64,000 nucleotides of DNA, from NCBI RefSeq assembly GCF_001425745.1, contig NZ_LMDF01000001.1:291154-355153 (forward strand). Direction: 5' to 3'. The notes beneath the pieces were generated by a model, which worked only from the letters and a program-made list of their open reading frames with translations, was not told the DNA's origin and did not search any database. Position numbers and translations under genes: made by a program. Origin of the DNA: Caulobacter sp. Root343 (lineage in GTDB: Bacteria; Pseudomonadota; Alphaproteobacteria; Caulobacterales; Caulobacteraceae). Below, one piece after another: positions 16,793 to 26,182 of this stretch (positions are counted from its first letter, which is position 1; the number at the start of each line of letters is the position of its first letter).

Positions 16793-16839
16793 GAAAATAT
16801 TTTCACGGCCTGGGGATGAAACGCCGGAGCGCCATCGTT
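16793..16839 (+). promoter_or_regulatory. Palindrome plus repeat of the sigma-linked motif, before the Gly/Ser-rich gene
   Basis: A perfect 12-bp palindrome, GAAAATATTTTC (16793-16804), stands out in a G+C-rich context just after the protease stop. It is followed by GATGAAACG (16815-16823) and CGTT (16836-16839), the same 9-mer and 12-base spacing as at 15457-15481. The element ends 49 bp before ATG 16889. It could be a promoter for the same sigma factor with an adjacent operator. Confidence 0.4.
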
Positions 16840-16888
16840 GGACAGGTTGAAGCGCCATGGAGCGCGGCAAGCCTCGAAGGATAAGACG

Positions 16889-17638
16889 ATGTTGAAGCCC
16901 ACCCTGTTCCTGACCGCCGCCGCCCTGGTCGGCGCCCTGATCGTTGCTCCCGCCCAAGCCCAGCTGCTGGGGGGCGGCCTCACGGGCGGCGGGACAGGAA
17001 ACCTGACCGGCGGCCTCGGCGGTTTGACCGGCTCGGGGAGCGGCATGCTGAGCGGCTCGGGCCAGTTCGGCGCTCCCGATCTCGGCGGTCCCGTCTCGCG
17101 CGTTCGCGGCGCGGGCGACACCTTGCGCGACCGCGCCACGGGCGCGGGGCGGACGGCGACGGACTCCGCCGGTCGCGCGGCCGGGAAGGCCCGCAAGACC
17201 GCGGGTTCGACCAATCTGGACGCCGCGGGCGCGCTAAACGGCGCGGGGACGATCGCCGGCTCGTCGGCGTCCGGCGCGGCGTCGGGCAACGCCTCGACCG
17301 GCGGCGATCTGATGACCTTGCCTTCGTCGAGCGGCGTCACGTCGTCCGCCTCGACCCTGGCCTCCACCGCGCGCGATCGCGCGGGTCAAACCGCTGGCCA
17401 GGCGCGCGGTGCGGCGACGGGCGCGACGAATGCGGCCCGCTCGACCAGCCTGGGCGGTTCGGCCAGCGGCTCGGGTTCAGCCTCTAAACAAGGCGCCTCG
17501 GCCTCGACGAGCGGTTCGGGTGGTGGGCTGCTGTCTTCCGGCGGCGCCAACGGCGGTGGGGCGCTGGCCCTTTCGGCCGACCGTCACGGCGCCAATGCCT
17601 CGACCTCGGCCAACGGGAGCGCGGCGCGCGGCAACTAA
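16889..17638 (+). CDS. Secreted Gly/Ser/Ala-rich low-complexity protein
   Basis: A 249-residue protein. It has a clear signal peptide (cleavage after PAQA, about residue 24), then a Gly/Thr/Leu-rich stretch (GGGLTGGGTGNLTGGLGG), a basic Ala-rich centre (RATGAGRTATDSAGRAAGKARK) and a Ser/Gly/Ala-rich tail. It has no cysteine and no recognisable domain. ATG 16889 follows AAGGA and gives the signal peptide. Such composition suggests a flexible surface or extracellular protein. Its position behind the S8 protease, with a matching upstream motif, suggests joint regulation. Family not recognised. Confidence 0.75.
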   Translation: MLKPTLFLTAAALVGALIVAPAQAQLLGGGLTGGGTGNLTGGLGGLTGSGSGMLSGSGQFGAPDLGGPVSRVRGAGDTLRDRATGAGRTATDSAGRAAGKARKTAGSTNLDAAGALNGAGTIAGSSASGAASGNASTGGDLMTLPSSSGVTSSASTLASTARDRAGQTAGQARGAATGATNAARSTSLGGSASGSGSASKQGASASTSGSGGGLLSSGGANGGGALALSADRHGANASTSANGSAARGN

Positions 17639-17690
17639 GGTTCCGGCGGTGCGCGCGCTCTCCGTGGGAGTGGAGACGCGTCGCGACCCG

Positions 17691-17729
17691 GCCACGCCGT
17701 CCTGGCTAACAGCCAGGGCGGCGTGTGGC
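17691..17729. terminator. Hairpin between convergent genes
   Basis: GCCACGCCGTCCTGGC pairs with GCCAGGGCGGCGTGTGGC across a five-base loop (TAACA), with a two-base bulge. It lies between the ends of the secreted-protein gene (17638) and the kinase gene (17735). The plus-strand side is followed by a short T run (GCTGTTTAATT), so it is likely a terminator, possibly for both directions. Confidence 0.6.
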
Positions 17730-17734
17730 GCTGT

Positions 17735-20464
17735 TTAATTCTTGCATTCGGACTTTCCGACGTTCTGCCATTTGCGGAAACCCTTGCCGGTCTTGGCCTG
17801 CAATTTGTCTCCGCTGCGGCGCAGCTCGATGTCGCCCGACCGGCCGGTCTGAACGTCGCAGCGTCCGGCGAACACCTTGTCGACGCAGGCCGCGCGCGCG
17901 GCGTAGCCGAGTTCTTCCCAGGCGCCGGCCACGAAACGTCGGCAGGCCACGTAGTCCGCCGGGAGTTTCTCGGCTTCGGGCGCGGGCGCAACCACCACGG
18001 GCGCGGCGGCGTTGGCGGCGGCTTCGGCGGCGGCCTTCTTGGCGGCCTCGGCCAGCTTGCGAGCCTGCAGCGCGGCCTGATCCTGGTCTGGCAGTTCAGG
18101 AAGGTCGGGCTGATCGTTGGCCAACTGGAACCAGGCCATCTGCATCGTCCAGCCTTTTGAGCGGGCCAATTGGCCGAGGCGTTGGGCGAAGTCCCGCGGC
18201 GGCCGGACCGCCGCGCCAGGCCGTAGGCCAAGGTCGAAAGGCCCAGCGCCCTCGATCAGCAGAAGGCCGGCGAGTCCCGCGTCGGCCTGGCACATCGAGA
18301 CCCGTTGCCGACCGTCGCCCAGATCCTTGTAGAGATTGGGGTTGCGCGCGGCGAGGCTGTTGAACTGCTCGCGGCTGACGGCGAACTGTTCCAGACGCCC
18401 CGAGGGCTGAACGGCGACTAGGCTGAAGCCCTTCGACGGGTCCGGCGCGATGTTGATCACGGGCTGGGCCCACAGGCCCTTGGGACAGCCCTGGATGCCC
18501 CGATCGATCTCGAAGCGCGACTGTACGGCGACGACGGACGGCACCGCCACCGCCTTCTGGTCGCGCGCGCCACGCGCCGCGTCGAGCAGGGGGCAAGCGC
18601 CTTGGTCGGCGGCCAGAACCTCGGTGGTGTCGACCTGCAGCCCGGTGACGCCGGCGCCGCGGACAGCGGCCGCCACTGTGCGGTTGACCGCCGCCGGATC
18701 GCCCGCGGCGCCCGAGATGCGGATGCTGGTCGACCCGTCGCCGCCTTGACCGTGACCGACCGTCAGCCATGAGCACGGTACGTTCGGGAGGGCGGCGGCG
18801 ATGGCCTGCTCGGCATGCGCGACGCCCGGTGGGGGCGGCGCGGCGGGCGTTTGGGCGGCCGGAGCGGGCAAGCCGGCCTTGTGCTGCGAGGACAGGATGG
18901 CGAAGCCCGCGCCGGCGACGACGACCGCGACGACGGCGCCGATCGCGATCAGCTTGCCATTCACCGGTCGGCGCTCGGCAGCGGGGGCAGGAGGCGGGGA
19001 AGCCGGTTCAGCGTCGCTCGACGTCGAGCCGTAGGCGAAGTCCATCGCCGGAGGAGCGGGCGACTGCACGTCCTCATCGGCGACGAAGCTGCTCGACGGC
19101 GGCGAGTCCTCAACGGACAGGGGCTCGTCAGTGATCGCGGGGGGCGGGGACGAGACGGCGCCGCGCGCGATCTCGGGTTCCTCGTGTTCGCTCACGGACT
19201 CGGCGGTCCCGGGCGTGAACACCGTACGTTCCGCGGGCGAGGCGTCCTCGACGGCGGGAGGCGGCGGCTCTTCCTCGACAGGCTCCTCGAACGTGTCCTC
19301 GCCGATCGACGGCTGAGGCTCGAGGTCCGAGGTCGTCGCGGGGACGAAGACGGTGCGCGCCTCGACAGGGCTATCGGAGGGAGGCCCGGGCGCTGGTTCC
19401 GCCGCCGCCGGAGACTCTGCCGTGCGCCAGGACGGGGGTTCGGTGCCGAAGTGAACGACGGTTCGCTCGGCGTCGGCCGGCCCCTCGAAGGACTTGGCGT
19501 CGCTGGCCGGCGTCCAGACCGGCGTCGGCAGCGGCTCGTTCGACAAGTCCAGCGCGTCCAGCGCGGCGATCACCTCGGTCATGGTCTGGGGGCGGCTGCG
19601 CGGATCGGGGCTCAGCATCCGCGCGAACAGAGGGCGCAGCAGCGGCGGGACGGTCTCGATGTCCGGGCCGGCGCGGCGCCGGTCGATGGCCTCGACCAAC
19701 GTCGTGCCCATGTCGGGAGCCTTGCCGCCCGCCAGCGCCAGCGCCACAAGTCCCAGGCTGTAGATGTCGGTCCAAGGGCCGATGCGCCGGTCGAAGTCGC
19801 CGAACTGCTCCGGCGCGACGTAGCCGAGCTTGCCGGCGAAGCCGTCGCCGACCACCGTCTGGGCCCCGATCTCCATGCTCTTGGCGATGCCGAAGTCGAT
19901 GATCTTGGCGCGGTTGAGCACGCCGTCGGGCAGCAGGATGTTCTCCGGCGAGATGTCGCGGTGGATGGCGCCGTGGCTGTGCGCGGCTTCCAGGCCTTCC
20001 GCGAGTCGGCGTGTCAGTCTCACCAGCTCGGACGTGGTCGGCGGCGGTCCTTTGCCGATCAGTTGAGTGAGGGGCTCGCCATCGATGTAGTCGGTGACGA
20101 TGTAGAGCAGGTCCTTGCGCGGCTCGCGGGCCAGCACGCGGTATTGCACCAGCGCCGGGTGGGCCAGGCTGATGAGGGTCTTGGCTTCCTTGCGGAACAG
20201 GGCCTGGACCTTCGGGTCGGCCGCCAGGTGGGGAAGAATGACCTTCACCGCCACGCGCTCGTCGGCGTTGACGTTGACGCCCTCGTAGACCTCGCCCATG
20301 CCGCCGCGGGCGATGAAGCGCTTGACCTCGTAAATGCCGTTCAGGACGAAGCCGATCGGCAGAATTCCCTGCCGGCCAGCCTTTCGCGAACCGCGCTTAC
20401 CCGGCGATTGGGTGAAGCCGGTGGTCGAAACCACGTCGTCGGAGGGATCGTCAGGCATGCTCAC
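17735..20464 (-). CDS. ppkA: PpkA-type T6SS serine/threonine protein kinase
   Basis: A 909-residue transmembrane kinase. The kinase domain (about 45-305) has GGMGEVYE, Lys74, HRDISPEN (Asp170) and DFG (Asp190). A Pro/Glu-rich linker follows, with three similar threonine motifs: ERTVVHF (Thr335), ARTVFVP (Thr371) and ERTVFTP (Thr414). One membrane helix (about 504-525) leads to a large periplasmic C-terminus that I do not recognise. The same threonine motif occurs in TssL. It is the last gene of the tssA-clpV operon, 136 bp after clpV. In other T6SSs PpkA phosphorylates Fha or TssL to activate secretion. The start is GTG 20464 or ATG 20458. Confidence 0.9.
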   Translation of the reverse strand: MSMPDDPSDDVVSTTGFTQSPGKRGSRKAGRQGILPIGFVLNGIYEVKRFIARGGMGEVYEGVNVNADERVAVKVILPHLAADPKVQALFRKEAKTLISLAHPALVQYRVLAREPRKDLLYIVTDYIDGEPLTQLIGKGPPPTTSELVRLTRRLAEGLEAAHSHGAIHRDISPENILLPDGVLNRAKIIDFGIAKSMEIGAQTVVGDGFAGKLGYVAPEQFGDFDRRIGPWTDIYSLGLVALALAGGKAPDMGTTLVEAIDRRRAGPDIETVPPLLRPLFARMLSPDPRSRPQTMTEVIAALDALDLSNEPLPTPVWTPASDAKSFEGPADAERTVVHFGTEPPSWRTAESPAAAEPAPGPPSDSPVEARTVFVPATTSDLEPQPSIGEDTFEEPVEEEPPPPAVEDASPAERTVFTPGTAESVSEHEEPEIARGAVSSPPPAITDEPLSVEDSPPSSSFVADEDVQSPAPPAMDFAYGSTSSDAEPASPPPAPAAERRPVNGKLIAIGAVVAVVVAGAGFAILSSQHKAGLPAPAAQTPAAPPPPGVAHAEQAIAAALPNVPCSWLTVGHGQGGDGSTSIRISGAAGDPAAVNRTVAAAVRGAGVTGLQVDTTEVLAADQGACPLLDAARGARDQKAVAVPSVVAVQSRFEIDRGIQGCPKGLWAQPVINIAPDPSKGFSLVAVQPSGRLEQFAVSREQFNSLAARNPNLYKDLGDGRQRVSMCQADAGLAGLLLIEGAGPFDLGLRPGAAVRPPRDFAQRLGQLARSKGWTMQMAWFQLANDQPDLPELPDQDQAALQARKLAEAAKKAAAEAAANAAAPVVVAPAPEAEKLPADYVACRRFVAGAWEELGYAARAACVDKVFAGRCDVQTGRSGDIELRRSGDKLQAKTGKGFRKWQNVGKSECKN

Positions 20465-20532
20465 GGGACGCGTCTCTCGAGAACTCTGAACGCAACCTCG
20501 CCTTGAGAACGATCGCGTTGCAAGCCGTTAAT

Positions 20533-20577
20533 GCGACGGTCGCGTTCGAGGCGCGATGCCTCGTCGCGGTCCGTCGC
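20533..20577. other. Nested hairpin between clpV and ppkA
   Basis: GCGACGG (20533-20539) pairs with CCGTCGC (20571-20577), and inside it CGAGGC (20547-20552) pairs with GCCTCG (20558-20563). It lies in the 136-bp gap after clpV. There is no T run, so it may be a processing or attenuation structure that lowers ppkA expression rather than a full terminator. Confidence 0.4.
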
Positions 20578-20600
20578 CTGGTCGGTCGGCGTCTTGGGCA

Positions 20601-23294
20601 TCAGGCCACGGCTTCCTGGAACTGGGGCGCGTCGCTCTGTGGTGACGCTTGCACCTGTTCGAACGCATAGATGAACGACGAGTTCTCCACCCCGACGACA
20701 ATCTTGGCTATTTCTTCGCCGGCCATCTGGCGCTCCAGCAGGGCGACGGACAGTTCAGGCAGCATGGTGTTGGTCAGGATGGCGTCGATCATCCGCCCGC
20801 CCGAGGCGACCTCGGTGCAGCGCGACACGATCAGGGCCACGACGGCCTGATCGTAGGTGAAGACGATGCCGTGGTGCTCGGCGATGCGCTTCTTGATGCG
20901 GTCCAGCTGCAGGCGGACAATGCCTTCCAGCATGGCGGGCGACAGCGGGTAGTAGGGCAGGACGATCAGGCGACCCAGCAGGGCGGGTGGGAAGACCTTC
21001 AGCAGCTCGGGCCGCAGGGTCTGGGCCAGCGGTTCGGCCTCGGGCTTCATCTCCTCGTCCTCCGACAGCGAGGCGATCAGGTCCGAACCCACGTTCGAGG
21101 TCAGCAGGATCAACGTGTTCTTGAAGTCGATATGGCGACCCTCGGAGTCGTCCATGTAGCCCTTGTCGAACACCTGGAAGAACATCTCGTGGACGTCCGG
21201 GTGAGCCTTCTCCACCTCGTCGAGCAGGACGACGGAGTAGGGCCGCCGGCGCACCGCCTCGGTCAGCACACCACCCTGGCCATAGCCGACATAGCCGGCG
21301 GGCGCGCCCTTCAGGGTCGAGACCGTGTGGGCCTCCTGGAACTCGCTCATATTGATGACGATCAGGCTGTCGTCGCCGGAATAGAGCAGCTCCGACAGAG
21401 CGTGGGCGGTCTCGGTCTTACCGACGCCCGAGGGGCCGCACAGCATGAACACGCCGACGGGCTTGTTGGGATTGTCGAGCTTGGCGCGGCTGGTCTGGAT
21501 GCGCTTGGCGATGGCGTCCATCGCATGGTCCTGGCCGACGACCCGGCGCTTGAGCTGGTCGGCGAGAGTCAGGACCGAGGCGATCTCGTCCTTGACCATC
21601 CGGCCCACTGGAATGCCGGTCCAGTCGCCAACGACCGAGGCCACGGCATCGGCGTCGACTTCAGCGAAGACCATGGGGTTGTCGCCCTGGACCGCGGCGA
21701 GCGCGCGCAACGCCGCGTCCAGGGCCGCCTTGTGTTCGGCGAGGTCGCTCGCGCCCGCCGTCTTCGCCTCGGTCAGGGCTTGCCGCGCGGCCTTCAATTT
21801 GGCGATGGCGTCCTTTTCGGCGGCCCACTGGCTTTCGATCAGGTCGAGTTCGGTTTGGGCGGCCGTGATGTCCTCCTCGAGCCGGCCCACGCGACTGTTG
21901 TCGGCATAGTGCCCCTCGGCCTCACGGGCGGCGATCTCGCGCTCGACGTTCAGCAGCTCGACACGACGACGGCGGCTCTCGACGGCGGCGGGTGTGGCGT
22001 GCTGCGAAACGGCCACCCGAGCGCCGGCGGTGTCGAGCAGACTGACCGCCTTGTCCGGCAGTTGCCTGGCCGGGACGTAGCGTTGGGACAGCTTGACGGC
22101 CGCCTCGACCGCCTCGTCCAGGATCACGACCTGATGGTGTTTTTCCATGGCTGGCGAGACCGAGCGCAGCATCGAGACGGCGACGCTGGTTTCCGGCTCC
22201 CCGACATTGACGGTCTGGAACCGCCGGGTGAGGGCGGGGTCCTTCTCGATGTACTGGCGATATTCGGACCAGGTGGTGGCGGCGATCGTACGCAGGCGAC
22301 CGCGCGCCAGCGCCGGCTTGAGCAGGTTGGCCGCGTCGCCCGAGCCGGCCTGACCGCCGGCCCCGATCAAAGTATGGGCCTCGTCGATGAACAGGATGAT
22401 GGGGCGTGGCGAGGATTCGACCTCGTCGATCACCTGGCGCAGGCGCTTTTCGAACTCGCCCTTCACCCCGGCGCCGGCCTGCAAAAGGCCGATGTCGAGC
22501 GATCGCAAGGTGACGTCCTTCAGCGCCGGCGGCACGTCGCCGTCGACGATCCGTCGGGCCAGGCCTTCGACCACGGCCGTCTTGCCGACACCCGCCTCAC
22601 CCGTGAGGATCGGATTGTTCTGGCGACGCCGCAGCAGGATGTCGATCACCTGGCGGATCTCGGCGTCGCGCCCGACGATGGCGTCGATCTCGCCCGACCG
22701 CGCCCGCTCGGTCAGGTCCACCGAATACTTGGCCAAGGTTTCCCCGGTCCCGGCGAACCCGCCGATCGCGGCGCCGGCGGGCTCGGCGACGCTCTCGGCT
22801 GCCGGCGCGCCGCCGATCTCGGCCGATCCCGCGACGATCTGGTCGAAACTGTCGGCCAGGGCGTCGGCCGGGATCTTGCGGAACTCTCGCGAGATCGAGA
22901 ACAGCGCATTACGCAGGGTCGGGGTCTTGAGCATGCCGAACACGAGGTGGCCGGTGCGCACCCGGCCGGCCTGGAACATTAGCGAGGCGTAAAGCCAGCC
23001 CTTCTCGATGGCCTCTTCGATCTGCGGCGAGAAGTCGGAAATCGCCGTCGCCCCACGCGGCAGGGCGTCCAGGGTGGCCACCACGTCACCGGCCAGCTTG
23101 GCCTCGTCCAGGCCAAACCGCGCACGGATCGCGCCCACGTCGTTGCGAGGATCCTGGAGCAGGATGTGGATCCAGTGCGCCAGCTCGACATAGGGGTTGC
23201 CGCGCAGCTTGCAGAAGCCGGTGGCGGTCTCGATGCTCTTCAGACCCGTGGGGCTGAGGCGGCCGAACAGCGCGGAGCGATTGATCTCGGTCAT
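20601..23294 (-). CDS. clpV: ClpV (TssH) AAA+ ATPase of the T6SS
   Basis: An 897-residue ClpB-like disaggregase that recycles contracted TssB/TssC sheaths. It has an N-terminal double-Clp repeat (about 1-160), AAA-1 with Walker A GEAGVGKT (about 231), a coiled middle region, and AAA-2 with Walker A GPSGVGKT (about 618) and the C-terminal D2-small domain. The opening [24 protein letters not shown] is diagnostic of ClpV as opposed to ClpB. ATG 23294 overlaps the tssG stop (ATGA); a much longer frame extension upstream lies inside tssG and was rejected. Confidence 0.97.
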   Translation of the reverse strand: MTEINRSALFGRLSPTGLKSIETATGFCKLRGNPYVELAHWIHILLQDPRNDVGAIRARFGLDEAKLAGDVVATLDALPRGATAISDFSPQIEEAIEKGWLYASLMFQAGRVRTGHLVFGMLKTPTLRNALFSISREFRKIPADALADSFDQIVAGSAEIGGAPAAESVAEPAGAAIGGFAGTGETLAKYSVDLTERARSGEIDAIVGRDAEIRQVIDILLRRRQNNPILTGEAGVGKTAVVEGLARRIVDGDVPPALKDVTLRSLDIGLLQAGAGVKGEFEKRLRQVIDEVESSPRPIILFIDEAHTLIGAGGQAGSGDAANLLKPALARGRLRTIAATTWSEYRQYIEKDPALTRRFQTVNVGEPETSVAVSMLRSVSPAMEKHHQVVILDEAVEAAVKLSQRYVPARQLPDKAVSLLDTAGARVAVSQHATPAAVESRRRRVELLNVEREIAAREAEGHYADNSRVGRLEEDITAAQTELDLIESQWAAEKDAIAKLKAARQALTEAKTAGASDLAEHKAALDAALRALAAVQGDNPMVFAEVDADAVASVVGDWTGIPVGRMVKDEIASVLTLADQLKRRVVGQDHAMDAIAKRIQTSRAKLDNPNKPVGVFMLCGPSGVGKTETAHALSELLYSGDDSLIVINMSEFQEAHTVSTLKGAPAGYVGYGQGGVLTEAVRRRPYSVVLLDEVEKAHPDVHEMFFQVFDKGYMDDSEGRHIDFKNTLILLTSNVGSDLIASLSEDEEMKPEAEPLAQTLRPELLKVFPPALLGRLIVLPYYPLSPAMLEGIVRLQLDRIKKRIAEHHGIVFTYDQAVVALIVSRCTEVASGGRMIDAILTNTMLPELSVALLERQMAGEEIAKIVVGVENSSFIYAFEQVQASPQSDAPQFQEAVA

Positions 23295-24349
23295 GCGACA
23301 CCTCTTCTCGCGCCCGGACTTCTTGTGGCCGCGCGGGCGATGCGGCGGGCGCTGGGGCCCAGACGTGTTTCCGCGCGCGGGCCGCAGCCGGGCGGCGGGT
23401 TCATCCAACTGGTCCAGCCCAAGCGGGCGCGACCGTCGAGGGCGGTAGGACGCATCGCGGCTTCGCTGACCTCGACCTGCAGGTCCCATTCCAGGTGCGA
23501 CGGCGCGAAGGAGTCCAGCGCCTCGGCCACGACGGCGAAGCGCGGGCCGCCAGGCATCAGGTCCTCGTAGTCGCGAAAGGTGTCGACATGCACGGCGATG
23601 CGATAGGCGTCGCTGACCGTGCTGGTGCGGCGACCGCAGACCGCGTCGTCGCCCAGCCTGTTGAAGCGCCCACCCAGGCGCGTCTGGTCGGCGGGTTCGA
23701 TGTCACGCCAGCGCGGCTGGTATTCGATCAATTCGACGGGCGAACCCACCAAATCGGCGACGGCGTCCTCGATCGCGGCGGCGCTGCGGCGAGAGGCGTA
23801 GAGACCGGCATAGTAAAGGCGGGCCCGGGCGGGGAAGGCGGCGTCTTCCCGTACGCCATCGGTGGCGCCGGTCAGGGCGGCCAGGCGGGAGGCAAAGCGA
23901 TCGTCTAGCGGACGGTCGGCGTTGGCGGCGGGATTGGCCTCGGCCCAGGCGCGATAGAAGAACTGCAGCATCCGACCGGCCAGAACATCGAGGAAGCGCC
24001 CGAACGGCTGGCCCTTGGCGTAGCGGCGTTCGTAGTGCGCGAACTCGGTCATGTGCAGGGGCAGGGGCCCCATCGGCCCGGTCAGGCCCAGCCAATAACC
24101 CTCGACCCTGGCGCGCCCGCCCTTGATCGTCACCCCTTCCAGGGTCGAGCCCGGAAAGCTAAGCGACGGGACCTGGGCCAGATCGACGACGTTTTGCGAG
24201 GGCAGGCGGGCGTCGCCGATCCGGGGCATGTCGACGGCGCGCGCCTCCGCCGCGCGCAGAAGCCCGAACAGGCCGTACCGCCGCGCTTGCCCCGCCGCTC
24301 GGCGAAGGAAGTCTAGATGTTGCGACGCTCGCCCATTCTCGGGGGCCAT
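23291..24349 (-). CDS. tssG: TssG baseplate protein
   Basis: A 352-residue TssG (ImpH/VasB) protein, part of the T6SS baseplate wedge with TssE, TssF and TssK. Recognisable features are the N-terminal FLRRAAGQARRYGLFGLLRAAEARA, PSLSFPGSTLE and the central GLTGPMGPLPLHMTE motif typical of the family, followed by RGRRFLD-like and FYRAWAEANP segments. Its start overlaps the tssF 3' end by 37 bp and its stop overlaps the clpV ATG, so all three are translationally coupled. Confidence 0.95.
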   Translation of the reverse strand: MAPENGRASQHLDFLRRAAGQARRYGLFGLLRAAEARAVDMPRIGDARLPSQNVVDLAQVPSLSFPGSTLEGVTIKGGRARVEGYWLGLTGPMGPLPLHMTEFAHYERRYAKGQPFGRFLDVLAGRMLQFFYRAWAEANPAANADRPLDDRFASRLAALTGATDGVREDAAFPARARLYYAGLYASRRSAAAIEDAVADLVGSPVELIEYQPRWRDIEPADQTRLGGRFNRLGDDAVCGRRTSTVSDAYRIAVHVDTFRDYEDLMPGGPRFAVVAEALDSFAPSHLEWDLQVEVSEAAMRPTALDGRARLGWTSWMNPPPGCGPRAETRLGPSARRIARAATRSPGARRGVA

Positions 24350-26178
24350 TGCGCGAAGGTTCCTTCCTGGGGGCTATCGAAGAGGCATTCGGTGAAGGCG
24401 TTCACGGTGGCGAATTCGCCGAGAAATCGCTCGAGAACCGCCGAGAACAGGAACATCCGTCCATTCTCGAACGGCGCGTCGTCCAGCTTCAGGCGTAGCC
24501 GCTGGCCGCGGGCGAAAGCGCTGCGTCCCGCGCCCGGCACCCGCCGCGTCACCGGCTCGGAGCGAATGGCCAATACGCCGTCGATCTGGCGGCGCAGGTG
24601 CGGGTCGTCGGTGCGGCCATAGAGCGCCAGGTGATCGCGCAGGACCGACGGGTCATCGTCATTGTCCAGCGCGAACGAGGCGTAGTTCGGCGTCAGGTGA
24701 CCGATGACCCGCCAAGCCCCGTCGCTGATGCCCATCGGCGGACGCGGTTTGGTGGGCGCGCGGACGATCGTCGCCGCCTTGACCGGAACACCGCTGATCC
24801 GGAAGTCGGTGGTCCCGCCCACGCGCAGGTTCTCGGCCAGCTCGCGGTTGGTGACCAGGGCGCGCACGCCCAGCTCGTAGATGCCCTCCAGGCGCCTCGG
24901 CTCGCCCGGCGCGACCAGGCTGATCCAGGTCTCCGTGCCGAGATAATCGGCGCGACGCCGCAGCCGCTGCTCCTTGGTCGACAGGCGCCGGTGGCGCAGC
25001 CGCGTCACGTAGAACAGCGCCTCGCTCCAGTCGTAGAGCAGGCTGCCGAAGGCGTGCAGCGGCGCGACCGGACGGGCGTCGCCATTCTTCTGCGAGTAGG
25101 CCGTCACCTCGAGCACGCGGTAGACCTCGAAGTCGAGTGGCCGGGTGCGGTCGGCGATCAGCTGGTGCTCGTGGTCGAACTCGGTGATGGCGACGCGGTC
25201 GATCTGCTTTTCGAACAGGTTGACGGCCGGCGTGGCGAAGAGTCGGAAATTGGCGGGAGACACCGCGCCGGCCAGGGCGCCGGCCGCCCGGTTGAACAGG
25301 AACACCACCTCGCACTCACCCGGGCATCCGGCGAAGGCCCGGCCCAGCTCACGCAGGCGCACGAACAGGAACCGTTCTGGGCAGGCGAAATATTCCGACA
25401 GGATGCGATAGCCCCGAAACGAGCGCCGGCCGTTCGGCAGCAGCGCGCAGTCCTCCTCGAAGCCGTGCTGTTCGGCGACCGAGAGTTTGACCCAAGCCCC
25501 GGCGCCCGCCGCCGAGTCCACGGAGCGAGCCACGGTGGCGACCGCGTCGCCGATCAGTTGGCGATAGAGTTCGCCCGGCACCAGCTCCGAGCCGTCCAGA
25601 TAGATCGGCAGGGCGTCCGGCGCGATCGCCGACAGGGGAACGCCGCCCAGGCCGCCGAACTTCAGGCGCAAGCCCGCCTCGGCGCGAACGCCCGCCGCGC
25701 CCGCATAGGCCGAGACGGCCGCGCGGGTCGGCAGGTACTCGGCCTCGGTGATCTTGAGGGGCCACAGGGTGACGTCCTGGCCGGTCCGGAAGGTGACTGG
25801 CGTGGCCGCGTCGTCCTTTCCGACGGCCGACATCTCGGTCAGGCGCGGTATCTTGAAGCCGACGGCGATCGCGTGGTCGCCCTCGCGCGGCTCCAGCGCC
25901 GCCACGCACATCGACGGTGTCGGCGCCAGGTAGTGGGGCTGGATGGCGTTTAGCAGGTGCTGGGTGAAGTCGGGGAACTGGTCCTGAAGCTTCAGCTTCA
26001 CGCGGGCGCCCAGGAAGGCCACGCCTTCCAGGAGTCGCTCGACATAGGGATCGGTGTCGGCCGGCGCGTTCAGGCCCAGGCGGCCCGCGACGGACTCGTA
26101 TTCTTCGCCGAACTCGCGCGCGGTCTCGCGCAGATAGAGCAGTTCCTCGTTGTAGGCCCTGAGCAGCCGGGGATCCAT
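24313..26178 (-). CDS. tssF: TssF baseplate protein
   Basis: A 621-residue TssF (ImpG/VasA) protein with the near-invariant N-terminus MDPRLLRAYNEELLYLRE, then FPDFTQHLLNAIQPHYLAPTPSM, and late conserved segments RGQRLRLKLDDAPFENG and VFLFSAVLERFLGEFATVNAFTE. It forms the TssF2-TssG heterotrimer of the baseplate. Its ATG is 4 bp from the tssE stop. Length and motifs match the family with no disruption. Confidence 0.96.
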   Translation of the reverse strand: MDPRLLRAYNEELLYLRETAREFGEEYESVAGRLGLNAPADTDPYVERLLEGVAFLGARVKLKLQDQFPDFTQHLLNAIQPHYLAPTPSMCVAALEPREGDHAIAVGFKIPRLTEMSAVGKDDAATPVTFRTGQDVTLWPLKITEAEYLPTRAAVSAYAGAAGVRAEAGLRLKFGGLGGVPLSAIAPDALPIYLDGSELVPGELYRQLIGDAVATVARSVDSAAGAGAWVKLSVAEQHGFEEDCALLPNGRRSFRGYRILSEYFACPERFLFVRLRELGRAFAGCPGECEVVFLFNRAAGALAGAVSPANFRLFATPAVNLFEKQIDRVAITEFDHEHQLIADRTRPLDFEVYRVLEVTAYSQKNGDARPVAPLHAFGSLLYDWSEALFYVTRLRHRRLSTKEQRLRRRADYLGTETWISLVAPGEPRRLEGIYELGVRALVTNRELAENLRVGGTTDFRISGVPVKAATIVRAPTKPRPPMGISDGAWRVIGHLTPNYASFALDNDDDPSVLRDHLALYGRTDDPHLRRQIDGVLAIRSEPVTRRVPGAGRSAFARGQRLRLKLDDAPFENGRMFLFSAVLERFLGEFATVNAFTECLFDSPQEGTFAQWPPRMGERRNI

Positions 26179-26182
26179 GCGC

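Noticed and set aside
20649..22982. A 777-codon open frame opposite clpV
   Set aside because: Antisense shadow with low-complexity composition; clpV on the other strand is intact and diagnostic.
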